Assembly (NCBI RefSeq): GCF_048269565.1
Contig: NZ_JBLXIK010000005.1
Span: forward strand, 124,001 to 188,000
Origin: Maricaulis sp048269565
GTDB taxonomy: Bacteria > Pseudomonadota > Alphaproteobacteria > Caulobacterales > Maricaulaceae
Direction of reading: 5' to 3'
Length of the DNA: 64,000 nt
Shown: positions 27,421 to 35,903 of the stretch, in pieces
Layout: each line of letters starts with the position of its first letter
Numbering within the stretch: the first letter of the stretch is position 1
Position numbers and translations under genes: made by a program
Notes under the pieces: model-generated
Told to the model about the DNA's origin: nothing
The model's database searches: none
The model's input: only the letters and a program-made list of their open reading frames with translations

Positions 27421-27984
27421 ATGGCCGTAGATCTGAGCCGGTTGAAAGTCCTCGTCGTCGACGACAACGGCTACATGCTGACCATCCTGCGCACCCTGCT
27501 GCACGGTTTCGGCATCAAGAATATCTTTGAATCCCGCGACCCGGCCGAAGCCTTCGACACGGTGCGCGCGGACGCGATCGATATCATCATCACCGATTAT
27601 CAGATGGACATCCTCGACGGGCTCGATTTCGTGCGCCTGGTGCGCACTGCCGACGACAGCCCCAACCCGATGATCCCCATCGTCATGATCAGTGCCTATT
27701 CCGAACGTCGCCGTGTCCAGAAGGCACGCGATGCCGGCGTGACGGAGTTCTGCTGCAAGCCGGTGACCGCGCGCGACGTGTTCGCGAAACTCACTTCGGT
27801 GATCAACACGCCGCGGCCATTCATCCGCAACAAGAGCTATTTTGGCCCCGACCGCCGCCGGGCTGGCGTCGAGCAGCCGACCTATCGCGGGCCGGGGCGG
27901 CGCGCGAGCGACCAGGTTGAGGCCACTTCCGGCGAAGAGGCGGGTGACAGCAATGCTGACCAGGGCGGCGCGAACGCAGCGTGA
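27421..27984 (+). CDS. Single-domain response regulator with basic C-terminal tail
   Basis: A 187-residue protein. The receiver domain (about 8-130) has VVDDN, the phospho-acceptor Asp59 (IITDYQMD), the Ser/Thr in VMISAYS, and the Lys in CCKPVTARD. There is no DNA-binding domain. The tail contains FIRNKSYFGPDRRR and YRGPGRRASD, two similar basic motifs, then an acidic low-complexity end. It sits between the EAL gene and the PleC-like kinase gene, 61 bases before the latter, so it may be a phosphate partner in that pathway. Confidence 0.88.
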   Translation: MAVDLSRLKVLVVDDNGYMLTILRTLLHGFGIKNIFESRDPAEAFDTVRADAIDIIITDYQMDILDGLDFVRLVRTADDSPNPMIPIVMISAYSERRRVQKARDAGVTEFCCKPVTARDVFAKLTSVINTPRPFIRNKSYFGPDRRRAGVEQPTYRGPGRRASDQVEATSGEEAGDSNADQGGANAA

Positions 27985-28045
27985 GTGCCTCCAGCCCGAT
28001 GATCGACTGTCGACAGAGCCGCCAAACGCAACGTAGTTTGGCACC

Positions 28046-30694
28046 ATGATTCAGGATGCCCCCCGCAGCGACAGAGCGCGCAAGGTCGAGGCTGGCTCGC
28101 AAAGCCCGGCTGCGGCCGAAGCTGCGCGCGCGTCAAAGCCGCGCCGCAATAGTGGTGCGGGATGGATCATCATCGCCATGGTCCTGTTTTCACTGGCTTA
28201 TGGCGGCATTCTCCTCGTCAAGATCCAGCAGGAACGCGAAGCGCTGGTCAGCGAGGCCGAGCGCTCCCAGGCCAATGCTGCCGGTTATCTCGCCGAACGC
28301 GTCACCGGGCGCCTCGCCGAGGCGCGCTATGCGCTGTCCTTTGCCAGCACCGATCTGCGCAATACGCCGATGCGCGATATCGAGACCGTGGCCCGCGCCC
28401 GCCTCGCGACGCTGGCGGATTCGGAACTGATCGCCGAACTGGCCCTGTTGCTGCCCGATGGGCGCGTGCTGGCGTCCGGCGAGACCGATTCCGGCCTGCG
28501 CGAGATCGCCGGCACCGCGCTGGACGCGGCCTCAGGCTTCACCACGGAAATCACCGCAGACGGCCAGGCCTTTCTCGTCCTCGCCGTTCCCGCCGAGCTC
28601 AGCGATGGCACGGTCGGTGCCTATGTGGCACGCCTGCCCGCCCTGGCGGTCCTGCCCGACTGGGGCGAGGAACGCGTCGTGGCGCTGGCCGACGGCGTCG
28701 GCGGCATGCTTGCCATCCGGCCACGCATTACCGGCGCGCGTCCGGGCACGCCCCTCGCCCAGCGCTTTGGCCTGACCCACAGCTTCATCCAGCGGCTGGC
28801 AGCGGGCGGCGGCGGTGCGACATCACAGGCGCATTTCGGTGAGGAACAGGTCACCTTCGCGGTCGCCCCGATCACCGGCACCGAGCTGCACGTCTATGCG
28901 CTCGGCGCCATGCGCATCAACCAGAATGCCTGGTACCGGACCCTGTTCTTCTACGGGCTGATGTTCATCGCACCGATTTTCGTGGCGATGGGGCTCAGTG
29001 CGCTGGTCTTCATGCAGATGGGGCGCCTGCGCTCGACACGGCAGCAACTGGCCGACAATGAACAGCGTTTCCGCTTCGCCATCGAAGGCGCGCGCTGCGG
29101 TGTCTGGGACTGGAATCCCGATGCCGACACCGTTTTCGTCACCGACTCGCTGGCCCGCATTCTCGGGCTCGGCGATGCGGTGCAGTGCACAGGCACCGAA
29201 TTCCTCAAACTCTTCAGCCGCCCCGATCGCGAAAAACTGCGCGCGGCGATGCGCGGCGCGCCGACCGGTGGTGAGGTTGATCTGGAAGTCCTCGCGGCCT
29301 CGGCACCGGTCTGGCTGCAGATGCGCGGCGGCATTCTCAACGAGGCCGGTGATGCCACCAAGGCACGCATTGTCGGCGTCGCGATCGATGTCACCGACCG
29401 CAAGGGCGCGCAGGCGCGCGTCGTCGCGGCCGAGACCCGGCTGCGCGCGGCGCTGGAATCGATGACGGAATCCTTCGTGCTCTGGGATTCCCGCCAGCGC
29501 CTGGTGCTGTGGAACCGAAAGTTCCGCGACCTGTTCAATTTCTCCGATGGCCGACTCAAGCCGGGCATGTCCTACAGCGCCGTCGAACAGGCCGCAGCCC
29601 TCGCGATCAAGGCCGTGCATGGCGACACCGACGGCACCGAGGCCTATGATATCGAGCTCGCCGACGGGCGCTGGCTGCACTATTCCGAGCGCGCCACCGC
29701 CGATGGCGGCCTGGTCAGCGTCGGCGCCGACATCACCGCCCTCAAGCACCATGAGGCGGCGCTGACGGAGAATGAGGCCCAGCTGCGCAAGACCGTCGAT
29801 GACGTCAAGCGCAGCCAGGCGCGCATCGCCGACCTCGCCAAGAAATATGAGGAAGAGAAGATCCGGGCCGAGGAAGCCAACCGCTCGAAGAGTGAATTCC
29901 TCGCCAATATGAGCCATGAATTGCGCACGCCGCTCAACGCCATCAATGGCTTCTCGGAAATCATGTTGCGCGAAATGTTCGGTCCGATCGGCGACCAGCG
30001 CTATGTCGGCTATATGAAGGACATCCTCGGATCGGGGCAGCATCTGCTCGAATTGATCAATGACATCCTCGATATGTCGAAGATCGAGGCCGGCAAGATG
30101 CAGCTCCAGACCGAGCCGACCGATGCCGGCGACTTGGTCGACCAGTGCGTGCGCATCGTGCGCGGCCGTGCCGAGGAAAAGCAATTGCGCCTGCATGCCG
30201 ATGTCTCGGACCTGCCGGAGATCGAGGTCGATCCGCGCGCCTTCAAACAGGTGATGATCAATCTGGTTTCCAACGCCGTGAAGTTCACGCCCGAGGGCGG
30301 ACGCGTCACCATTCGCGGCTTCATGTCGGGCCTGGGTGTCGCCTTCCAGGTCTCCGATACCGGCATCGGCATTGCCGCCGACGACCTGCCACGACTGGGG
30401 CGGCCGTTTGAACAGATCGAGAGCCAGCACTCCAAGAGCCATCAGGGCTCAGGCCTCGGCCTGGCGCTGTCGAAATCACTGATCGAGCTGCACGGCGGCT
30501 CGCTGTCGATCGATTCCCGCCTCGGCGAGGGTACGACGGTGAGCTTCGTGCTGCCGGTCAGCCAGAACCAGCCGCTCGAATCGACGCCCGCCCCGGCACC
30601 GGACACGGGCCTCGATGATGCGGACGCCTACGGCGATTATGAGGATGAGTTCGTCGATCAGCCGCTGCAATCCCGGCTCACCGCCAACGAATAG
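28046..30694 (+). CDS. pleC: PleC-like membrane sensor histidine kinase with PAS domains
   Basis: An 882-residue kinase. The N-terminus has two membrane helices (about 35-57 and 295-318) enclosing a periplasmic region of about 240 residues. Two PAS-like domains follow (about 335-455 and 460-570), then a coiled linker and HisKA with the phospho-acceptor His624 (ANMSHELRTPLNAINGFSE). The ATPase domain shows the N box (LVSNAVKFTPEGG), DTGIGI and GSGLGLAL. The sequence EMFGPIGDQRYVGYMKDI after the H box is typical of the PleC/DivJ group. Length and two-helix layout favour PleC, the DivK/PleD kinase-phosphatase. The name rests on this resemblance and gene order, without a phylogeny. Confidence 0.75.
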   Translation: MIQDAPRSDRARKVEAGSQSPAAAEAARASKPRRNSGAGWIIIAMVLFSLAYGGILLVKIQQEREALVSEAERSQANAAGYLAERVTGRLAEARYALSFASTDLRNTPMRDIETVARARLATLADSELIAELALLLPDGRVLASGETDSGLREIAGTALDAASGFTTEITADGQAFLVLAVPAELSDGTVGAYVARLPALAVLPDWGEERVVALADGVGGMLAIRPRITGARPGTPLAQRFGLTHSFIQRLAAGGGGATSQAHFGEEQVTFAVAPITGTELHVYALGAMRINQNAWYRTLFFYGLMFIAPIFVAMGLSALVFMQMGRLRSTRQQLADNEQRFRFAIEGARCGVWDWNPDADTVFVTDSLARILGLGDAVQCTGTEFLKLFSRPDREKLRAAMRGAPTGGEVDLEVLAASAPVWLQMRGGILNEAGDATKARIVGVAIDVTDRKGAQARVVAAETRLRAALESMTESFVLWDSRQRLVLWNRKFRDLFNFSDGRLKPGMSYSAVEQAAALAIKAVHGDTDGTEAYDIELADGRWLHYSERATADGGLVSVGADITALKHHEAALTENEAQLRKTVDDVKRSQARIADLAKKYEEEKIRAEEANRSKSEFLANMSHELRTPLNAINGFSEIMLREMFGPIGDQRYVGYMKDILGSGQHLLELINDILDMSKIEAGKMQLQTEPTDAGDLVDQCVRIVRGRAEEKQLRLHADVSDLPEIEVDPRAFKQVMINLVSNAVKFTPEGGRVTIRGFMSGLGVAFQVSDTGIGIAADDLPRLGRPFEQIESQHSKSHQGSGLGLALSKSLIELHGGSLSIDSRLGEGTTVSFVLPVSQNQPLESTPAPAPDTGLDDADAYGDYEDEFVDQPLQSRLTANE

Positions 30695-30703
30695 CGAGCC
30701 CGG

Positions 30704-31252
30704 CTAGTCCCGGTCCCCGGGACCGCGGGGCGGGCCATCCCGCCGCGGCCCGTCCCGGCGGCGGCGTTCGCGGATGGACGAGCGGCGCCCGGCTTCCAGC
30801 GCGGCAGCACGCACCTCCGGGTCGAGCCCGGCTATAACCTCGATCAGCGACGCCTCCATCCCGGCTTCAAAGCCCAGTCGGATTTCGCGGACTCGTTCCA
30901 ATGCGGCCTGCGCGGCCTCCGGATCAAAGGGATTGGCGGCGAGCACCTCATCGGCCTCGCGACGTGCCTCCCGGGCCTCACGGCCCAGCTCACGCATCGT
31001 CTCCATATTCTCGCGCAGGCGCCGGCCGGCCACCTCACGTTCAGCCTCCGGCAGGGCCTCCAGGAATCCGCGCACATTGAAGCCATTGGACATGGGCCCC
31101 TCATGCGGCGGCGGCCCGTCAGGGCCAGCCCCACCGGGTCCGGCGCGCCAGGACGGTCCGTCAGCGCTGCGATGGACGACAAAGCCGATCAGCGCGCCAT
31201 TGAGCAGTACAGAGACCAGCAGGGCGGCAATCCAGGGTGTGGGCGATCTCAT
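30704..31252 (-). CDS. Periplasmic CpxP/heavy-metal-sensor-like protein
   Basis: A 182-residue protein with an N-terminal signal anchor (PWIAALLVSVLLNGALIGFVV) followed by a proline/glycine-rich linker, then a long helical region (about 65-150) like the metal-resistance/Spy-CpxP fold, and an arginine-rich tail. Such proteins sense misfolding or metals in the periplasm. It is the last gene of a three-gene unit with sigma and anti-sigma factor genes, joined by ATGA overlaps, so it is probably part of that stress circuit. Confidence 0.75.
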   Translation of the reverse strand: MRSPTPWIAALLVSVLLNGALIGFVVHRSADGPSWRAGPGGAGPDGPPPHEGPMSNGFNVRGFLEALPEAEREVAGRRLRENMETMRELGREAREARREADEVLAANPFDPEAAQAALERVREIRLGFEAGMEASLIEVIAGLDPEVRAAALEAGRRSSIRERRRRDGPRRDGPPRGPGDRD

Positions 31253-31653
31253 GCGTCTCCTCCCAGCCAGTCAACCCAGTCCTCATCCAGACCGTTGAAG
31301 GCATCGGCATAATAGGTTTCGACCTCGTCAGCCGGTGAAATCAGGGCGCCGCTCGAGAAGCCGAGCATGACACCGATCACCAGCGCCGCAGCCGCCGCCA
31401 TGGCGGGAGCGTGCCAGTTCCACACTGCCGGTTCGGGCAGGCTGCGCAGGATGCGGCGCTCAAGCAGGTCGCTGGCGCGGCCGTCACCACTGCCGAGCAT
31501 CGCATCAAGTTCCGCCTCGGCTTCCAGCTCCGCCAGGACATCGCTCCGGTGCCGCGCCGCAAAGGCTTCCGCCTGCGCGCGCTCGGCCACAGGCCAGCGT
31601 TCCGGGTTGGCGCCATAGGCGCTCAGGATCTGGTAAAATCTCTCTTCAGTCAT
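31249..31653 (-). CDS. Probable membrane anti-sigma factor
   Basis: A 134-residue single-pass protein: a soluble acidic N-terminal part (about 1-78), one membrane helix (about 82-106, MAAAAALVIGVMLGFSSGALI) and a short acidic periplasmic tail. No zinc-binding HxxxCxxC motif is seen. The role is inferred from position. Its start overlaps the stop of the sigma factor gene (ATGA), the usual arrangement for cognate anti-sigma factors, and its size and topology fit. Confidence 0.65.
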   Translation of the reverse strand: MTEERFYQILSAYGANPERWPVAERAQAEAFAARHRSDVLAELEAEAELDAMLGSGDGRASDLLERRILRSLPEPAVWNWHAPAMAAAAALVIGVMLGFSSGALISPADEVETYYADAFNGLDEDWVDWLGGDA

Positions 31654-32261
31654 GGCTCTACACCTGTCTGCGATGGTTCGGGCTGACGATAGCCTGACAT
31701 CAATTCCGTGGCCTCTCCGATCAGGATGGATCGCAGATTCCGCCGCCCTCGCGCCAGAAGGGACTCAAGGGCCTCGACGCTGACCGACATTATCTCTGCC
31801 GCATCGATATTGCTCATTTCCTGGAAATGCACGAGTTCCATCGCCAGCTTTTGCCGCTCGGGCAATTGCACCATGGCTTCGGCAATCCGGTCCTGGGTCT
31901 CCGACCGCACGATGGTCGCTTCCTGGTCGAGCGCCGGATCACGGCGCTCCGGCAGGGTTTCCGGCAAGACCTCGCGATGCTTGCGCCGGCGGTCGTGACA
32001 GAGATTGATCGCGATCCGGCTCATCCAGGTCGAGACCTGAGCCCGGCCCGCCTCCCAGCGCGGCGCCGCCTTCCAGACACGAATGAACGTCTCCTGGGCG
32101 ATATCTTCCGCCGCAACCGGGTCATTGAGCATGCGATTGGCAAGCCCGATGATGCGCGGCAATCGCCGCTGCATCAAAAGGCTGGCGGCAGCGCGGTCAC
32201 CATCGGCAATCCGCGCCATGAGGGCTTCGTCGCTCTCTCCACCTGTCATGTGCTTCGCCAT
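31650..32261 (-). CDS. ECF RNA polymerase sigma factor
   Basis: About 203 residues. Region 2 covers the core-binding part (LIGLANRML-like IIGLANRMLNDPVAAEDIAQ) and the promoter-melting segment FIRVWKAAPRW...STWMSRIAIN. Region 4 is a helix-turn-helix (MELVHFQEMSNIDAAEIMSVSVEALESLLARGRRNLR). There is no sigma-3 region. The start is uncertain: ATGs at 32249, 32261, 32282 and 32315 are open, and I chose 32261. It leads an operon with a membrane anti-sigma candidate and a CpxP-like protein, so it probably responds to envelope or metal stress. Confidence 0.85.
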   Translation of the reverse strand: MAKHMTGGESDEALMARIADGDRAAASLLMQRRLPRIIGLANRMLNDPVAAEDIAQETFIRVWKAAPRWEAGRAQVSTWMSRIAINLCHDRRRKHREVLPETLPERRDPALDQEATIVRSETQDRIAEAMVQLPERQKLAMELVHFQEMSNIDAAEIMSVSVEALESLLARGRRNLRSILIGEATELMSGYRQPEPSQTGVEP

Positions 32262-32343
32262 GTTGCGGGTACGGAAAGGCATCCTGTCATTGCTGACCTG
32301 GACTTCACTTGCCATTCCGCACCCGTCAAACATGGCAAAGTCA

Positions 32344-32922
32344 CTAGTTGCGCCACCAGCGACGGCGATCATGACGCTCGTCGGCAGCCGCGTCCAGTTC
32401 CTCCGGCGTGATCACGCCATTGCTGTCGGCATCAAGCCGCGCAAAGCCGCGATGTTCCACGGCCAGGAACTCGGCACGGGAGACGCGATTATCGCCATCG
32501 GTGTCGGCATCGCGCGGACCGCGCTCACCGCGTCCACCGCGGTCACCACGTTCACCACGCTCGCCACCGCGGCCCATGCGCCGGCGGCCTTCGCCATCGG
32601 GACTGTCACCGTCGTCAGCGCGCGCTTCGCGCATGTCACGCATGCGCTGGCGGATCGGGGATTGATCGGCCTCGTCGAGATAGCCATCGCCATTGCGATC
32701 CATCCACTCGAACATTTCGGCCTGCAGCGCATCGACTTCAGCCTGGGTGATCGAATTGTCACCATTGGCATCGGCCAGACGCAGCATCATGGCGCCGCGT
32801 TCGGCACCGCCGCCATGGCGGCCTGGACCATCATGACCACGACCGGGTTGTGCCTGGGCTGCCGTACCGGCCATGACAATGGCGGTTCCGGCCAGCAGCA
32901 TTGTGAGCATAGATTTCTTCAT
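32344..32922 (-). CDS. Exported EF-hand calcium-binding protein
   Basis: A 192-residue protein with a Sec signal peptide (cleavage near AQAQP, residue 25). It has four EF-hand loops: DANGDNSITQAE (51-62), DRNGDGYLDEAD (75-86), DTDGDNRVSRAE (140-151) and DADSNGVITPEE (164-175). The two pairs are split by a glycine/arginine-rich linker. It should bind calcium in the periplasm or outside. It lies 82 bases upstream of the sigma factor gene in the same direction and could be read with it. Confidence 0.88.
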   Translation of the reverse strand: MKKSMLTMLLAGTAIVMAGTAAQAQPGRGHDGPGRHGGGAERGAMMLRLADANGDNSITQAEVDALQAEMFEWMDRNGDGYLDEADQSPIRQRMRDMREARADDGDSPDGEGRRRMGRGGERGERGDRGGRGERGPRDADTDGDNRVSRAEFLAVEHRGFARLDADSNGVITPEELDAAADERHDRRRWWRN

Positions 32923-32993
32923 CGGAATTATCCTGTTTCAATGTCCTCGCTGTCCCTTCAACGCGCGGCCAATACAATTCCGTCGCCACCCTG

Positions 32994-35864
32994 TCAGTTT
33001 TTCTCCAGATACCGCGCAAACAACGCCCGCACCCTGTTGCAGCGCGCGTCGAGATCGGCGCGCAGACCGTCGAGGTCCGGCGCGCCGGCCATCGCCACAA
33101 GGCTGCGCGTGAAACCGGCGCTGGCACCGGCCGGATCGAATCCTGTCCCGTGCGCGGCACGCAGCAATTGCGCGATACCGAGATAGAGGTGGAGGCACTC
33201 ATTGAGGAAGGCCGCATCCCGGCCCGCAATCAGCCCGGCCTGCGCCAGCGCCACCAGGGCCGGATTGGTGGAATTGCGAACCATATAGCCGTCCGGCGCC
33301 GCCAGCAGCTGCAGCGTCTGGACGATGAATTCAATGTCCTGCAGTCCGCCGACCCGGCTCTTGATATCCCACTCGCCCTGCGCAGGCCGTGCGGCCTCGA
33401 GCCGTTCGCGCATTTCGCGCGCATCCGCCAGCAGCGCGTCGCGTGGCCGTACACGGGTCAGCGCCATCTCGATCGCGCGCGCGACCTCGGCCTCAACTTC
33501 GGCGTTACCGGCCACCACCCGCGCCCGGGTCAGCGCCATCAGCTCCCAGGTCCAGGCTTCCTCGAGATAATACTGCCCGAAGCGCGCCAGCCGCACGGCG
33601 ACCGGGCCTGCCTTGCCCGAGGGGCGCAATTGCATGTCGACCTCGTAGAGCTCGCCCTCCTCGGTCGGGGCCGACAGGGCGCTGATCAGGCGCTGGGCAA
33701 AGCGCGAGAACCAGGTCTGGGCCAGCTCGCCGCCATCATAGATGATCATGATGTCGAGATCGGAATCGGCCGCCAGCTCGCGCCCGCCCAGCTTGCCCAT
33801 TCCAAGCACGACATAGCGCCCCGGCATTTCGCCCGAGCGCCGCACCGTCTCGCGTTCCGCGGCGCGGGCCATGAATTCCACCGCCGCATCGGCCACCGCG
33901 GAATAGGCTGCGCCGGCGGTCTGGGCGTCGGCGGTGCCGCGCACGATCTGGGTGCCGATGCGGAAGCGCTCCTCACGCACCAGCCGCCGCGCCGCATTGA
34001 GCGCCGCCTCATAGGTCTCGCAAGCCGTGATCTCGCTGCCGAGCCGGTTGCGGAAATCATCCGGCGGGTCCTGGGCCAGCGGTACCGAGAAACGGTTGTC
34101 CAGCATCACATCGAGCATGTTGGGCCGGCGCGCGAGATCGGCGGCCATACGCGGCGCCAGGGTCAGGATCGAGATCAGGTCAGCCGCCAGCCCCGGCTCA
34201 TTGACCAGCAGCGAGAGCGGCTGCACCCCCATCGGCAGATTCTCGAAAAAGGCGGCGAAACGGATGAAGGCGGCATCGGGCTCGCCGGTTGCCGCCATGA
34301 TATCCACCAGGCGCGGCGCGATCTGCGCCAGCAGGGTCCGGGCGCGTGGAGAGCGGGCCGCGCGCACCTTGCCGCCCGCCCAGCCATTGAGCCGTTTCCA
34401 CACCTGCGACGCCTGCTGGAAACCGAGCCTGTGCAGTGTCGCCAGGGTGTCGGGCGTGGGTTCGACACCGGTGAGGATCAGGGTGCCCGCTTCCGATGAG
34501 AGCGAGGCATCATCCTCGAACTGGTCGGAGAAATGGCCGTGAACCCGGCGCAGCAGCGCCTCGACCGCAGCATCGAACGCCGCCAGATCGCCATAGCCGG
34601 CCATCGCCGCGACGGCGCGGCGGTCCTCATCGCGCAGCGGCAGGGTCTGGCTGGCCTCGTCCTGGCGCATCTGGATCCGGTGTTCCCAGGCGCGCAGGCT
34701 GCGATAATCCTCGCTGAGCGATTGCAGCGTGGCCGCATCGACGACGCCGCGCGCCTCCAGCGCCGCCAGCGCCTTCAGGGTTGGCGAGACCCGCACACTG
34801 GGGTCACGGCCGCCAAACACCAATTGCGGCACCTGGGCGAAGAATTCGATCTCGCGAATACCGCCGCGGCCAAGCTTGAGGTCATGGCCGGCCGGCTGGA
34901 TCTCGCCGCGACGCCCGACCGTCTGGATCTGGCGCGCCAGGCCGCGGATATCCTCGATCGCCGCAAAATCCAGCGCCCGGCGCCAGATGAAGGGCTGCAT
35001 CTGCCCGAGATAATCCTGCGCCGCAGCCGCATCGCCGGCGCAATAGCGCGCCTTGATCCAGGCGGCGCGCTCCCAGGTCTGGCCGAAGGATTCGTAATAA
35101 TTCAGCGCCGCATCGGTCGAGAGCACCAGCGGGGTCGCGCCCGGATCAGGCCGCAGGCGCAGATCGGTGCGGAAGACATAGCCGTCGGCGGTGACCTCCT
35201 GCAGCGACCGCACGATTGCCTGCATCAGGCGTGGCAGGCGCTTGCGCGGCTCCTCCTCTGCCGGCATCGCCAGCCGCTCGGGATCGAACAGGGCCACCAG
35301 ATCGATATCGGACGAGTAATTGAGCTCGCCGGTGCCCATCTTGCCCAGCGCGAAGACGAACAGGCCCGGCAGCGGATTGGCGGCATCGGTGACCGGCAGG
35401 AGCCGCCCCGCCTCTGCGGCAAAGCGGACATGGGCGAGCAGGGCCGCCTGCACGGCCGCCCCGGCGAACGCCGTCACCGCGCCGGTGACCTGCGCCACGT
35501 CCCAGCGTCCCGCCAAGTCGGCCAGTGCGACCAGCAGATGCATATCCGCCTTGGCCTGGCGCAGACCGGCATCAAGGCTGGCGATATCGGCCGCCTCTGC
35601 CCCGATGGCCCGCGCCGCGGCAATCACCGCCTCGAGCCGTTCGTCAGCGCTGTCTCGGACACAGAGCGCCAGCCCTTCGGGCCGCCGCTGGGCCAGGCGT
35701 CCGAGATAGGGCGCGGCGGCGAAAACGCTGTCGAGAAAGGGGCGCACCGCGGCGATCGCGGTCTGTACGTCCTGTGGCAGGCCGGCGAACAGGTGTTCAC
35801 ATTGCCCGGCCATTGACCCGGGCAAGGCAGGCAGATCAGGCGTGAGCAGGGCAAGGTCGGACAT
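32994..35864 (-). CDS. glnE: Bifunctional glutamine synthetase adenylyltransferase/deadenylase
   Basis: A 956-residue enzyme that adds and removes AMP on glutamine synthetase to match nitrogen status. The family's two nucleotidyltransferase domains are visible: the N-terminal one (deadenylation) with GTGELNYSSDIDLVALFD and the C-terminal one (adenylylation) with GMGKLGGRELAADSDLDIMII. They are separated by a helical regulatory region, and the length matches family members. It lies 39 bases downstream of the sensor kinase gene's stop on the other side of degP-type genes, in an order also known from rhizobia. Confidence 0.96.
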   Translation of the reverse strand: MSDLALLTPDLPALPGSMAGQCEHLFAGLPQDVQTAIAAVRPFLDSVFAAAPYLGRLAQRRPEGLALCVRDSADERLEAVIAAARAIGAEAADIASLDAGLRQAKADMHLLVALADLAGRWDVAQVTGAVTAFAGAAVQAALLAHVRFAAEAGRLLPVTDAANPLPGLFVFALGKMGTGELNYSSDIDLVALFDPERLAMPAEEEPRKRLPRLMQAIVRSLQEVTADGYVFRTDLRLRPDPGATPLVLSTDAALNYYESFGQTWERAAWIKARYCAGDAAAAQDYLGQMQPFIWRRALDFAAIEDIRGLARQIQTVGRRGEIQPAGHDLKLGRGGIREIEFFAQVPQLVFGGRDPSVRVSPTLKALAALEARGVVDAATLQSLSEDYRSLRAWEHRIQMRQDEASQTLPLRDEDRRAVAAMAGYGDLAAFDAAVEALLRRVHGHFSDQFEDDASLSSEAGTLILTGVEPTPDTLATLHRLGFQQASQVWKRLNGWAGGKVRAARSPRARTLLAQIAPRLVDIMAATGEPDAAFIRFAAFFENLPMGVQPLSLLVNEPGLAADLISILTLAPRMAADLARRPNMLDVMLDNRFSVPLAQDPPDDFRNRLGSEITACETYEAALNAARRLVREERFRIGTQIVRGTADAQTAGAAYSAVADAAVEFMARAAERETVRRSGEMPGRYVVLGMGKLGGRELAADSDLDIMIIYDGGELAQTWFSRFAQRLISALSAPTEEGELYEVDMQLRPSGKAGPVAVRLARFGQYYLEEAWTWELMALTRARVVAGNAEVEAEVARAIEMALTRVRPRDALLADAREMRERLEAARPAQGEWDIKSRVGGLQDIEFIVQTLQLLAAPDGYMVRNSTNPALVALAQAGLIAGRDAAFLNECLHLYLGIAQLLRAAHGTGFDPAGASAGFTRSLVAMAGAPDLDGLRADLDARCNRVRALFARYLEKN

Positions 35865-35903
35865 GGGCTCAAACTGGCGTGATTGCCCGGTCGGGGAAAG
35901 CCC

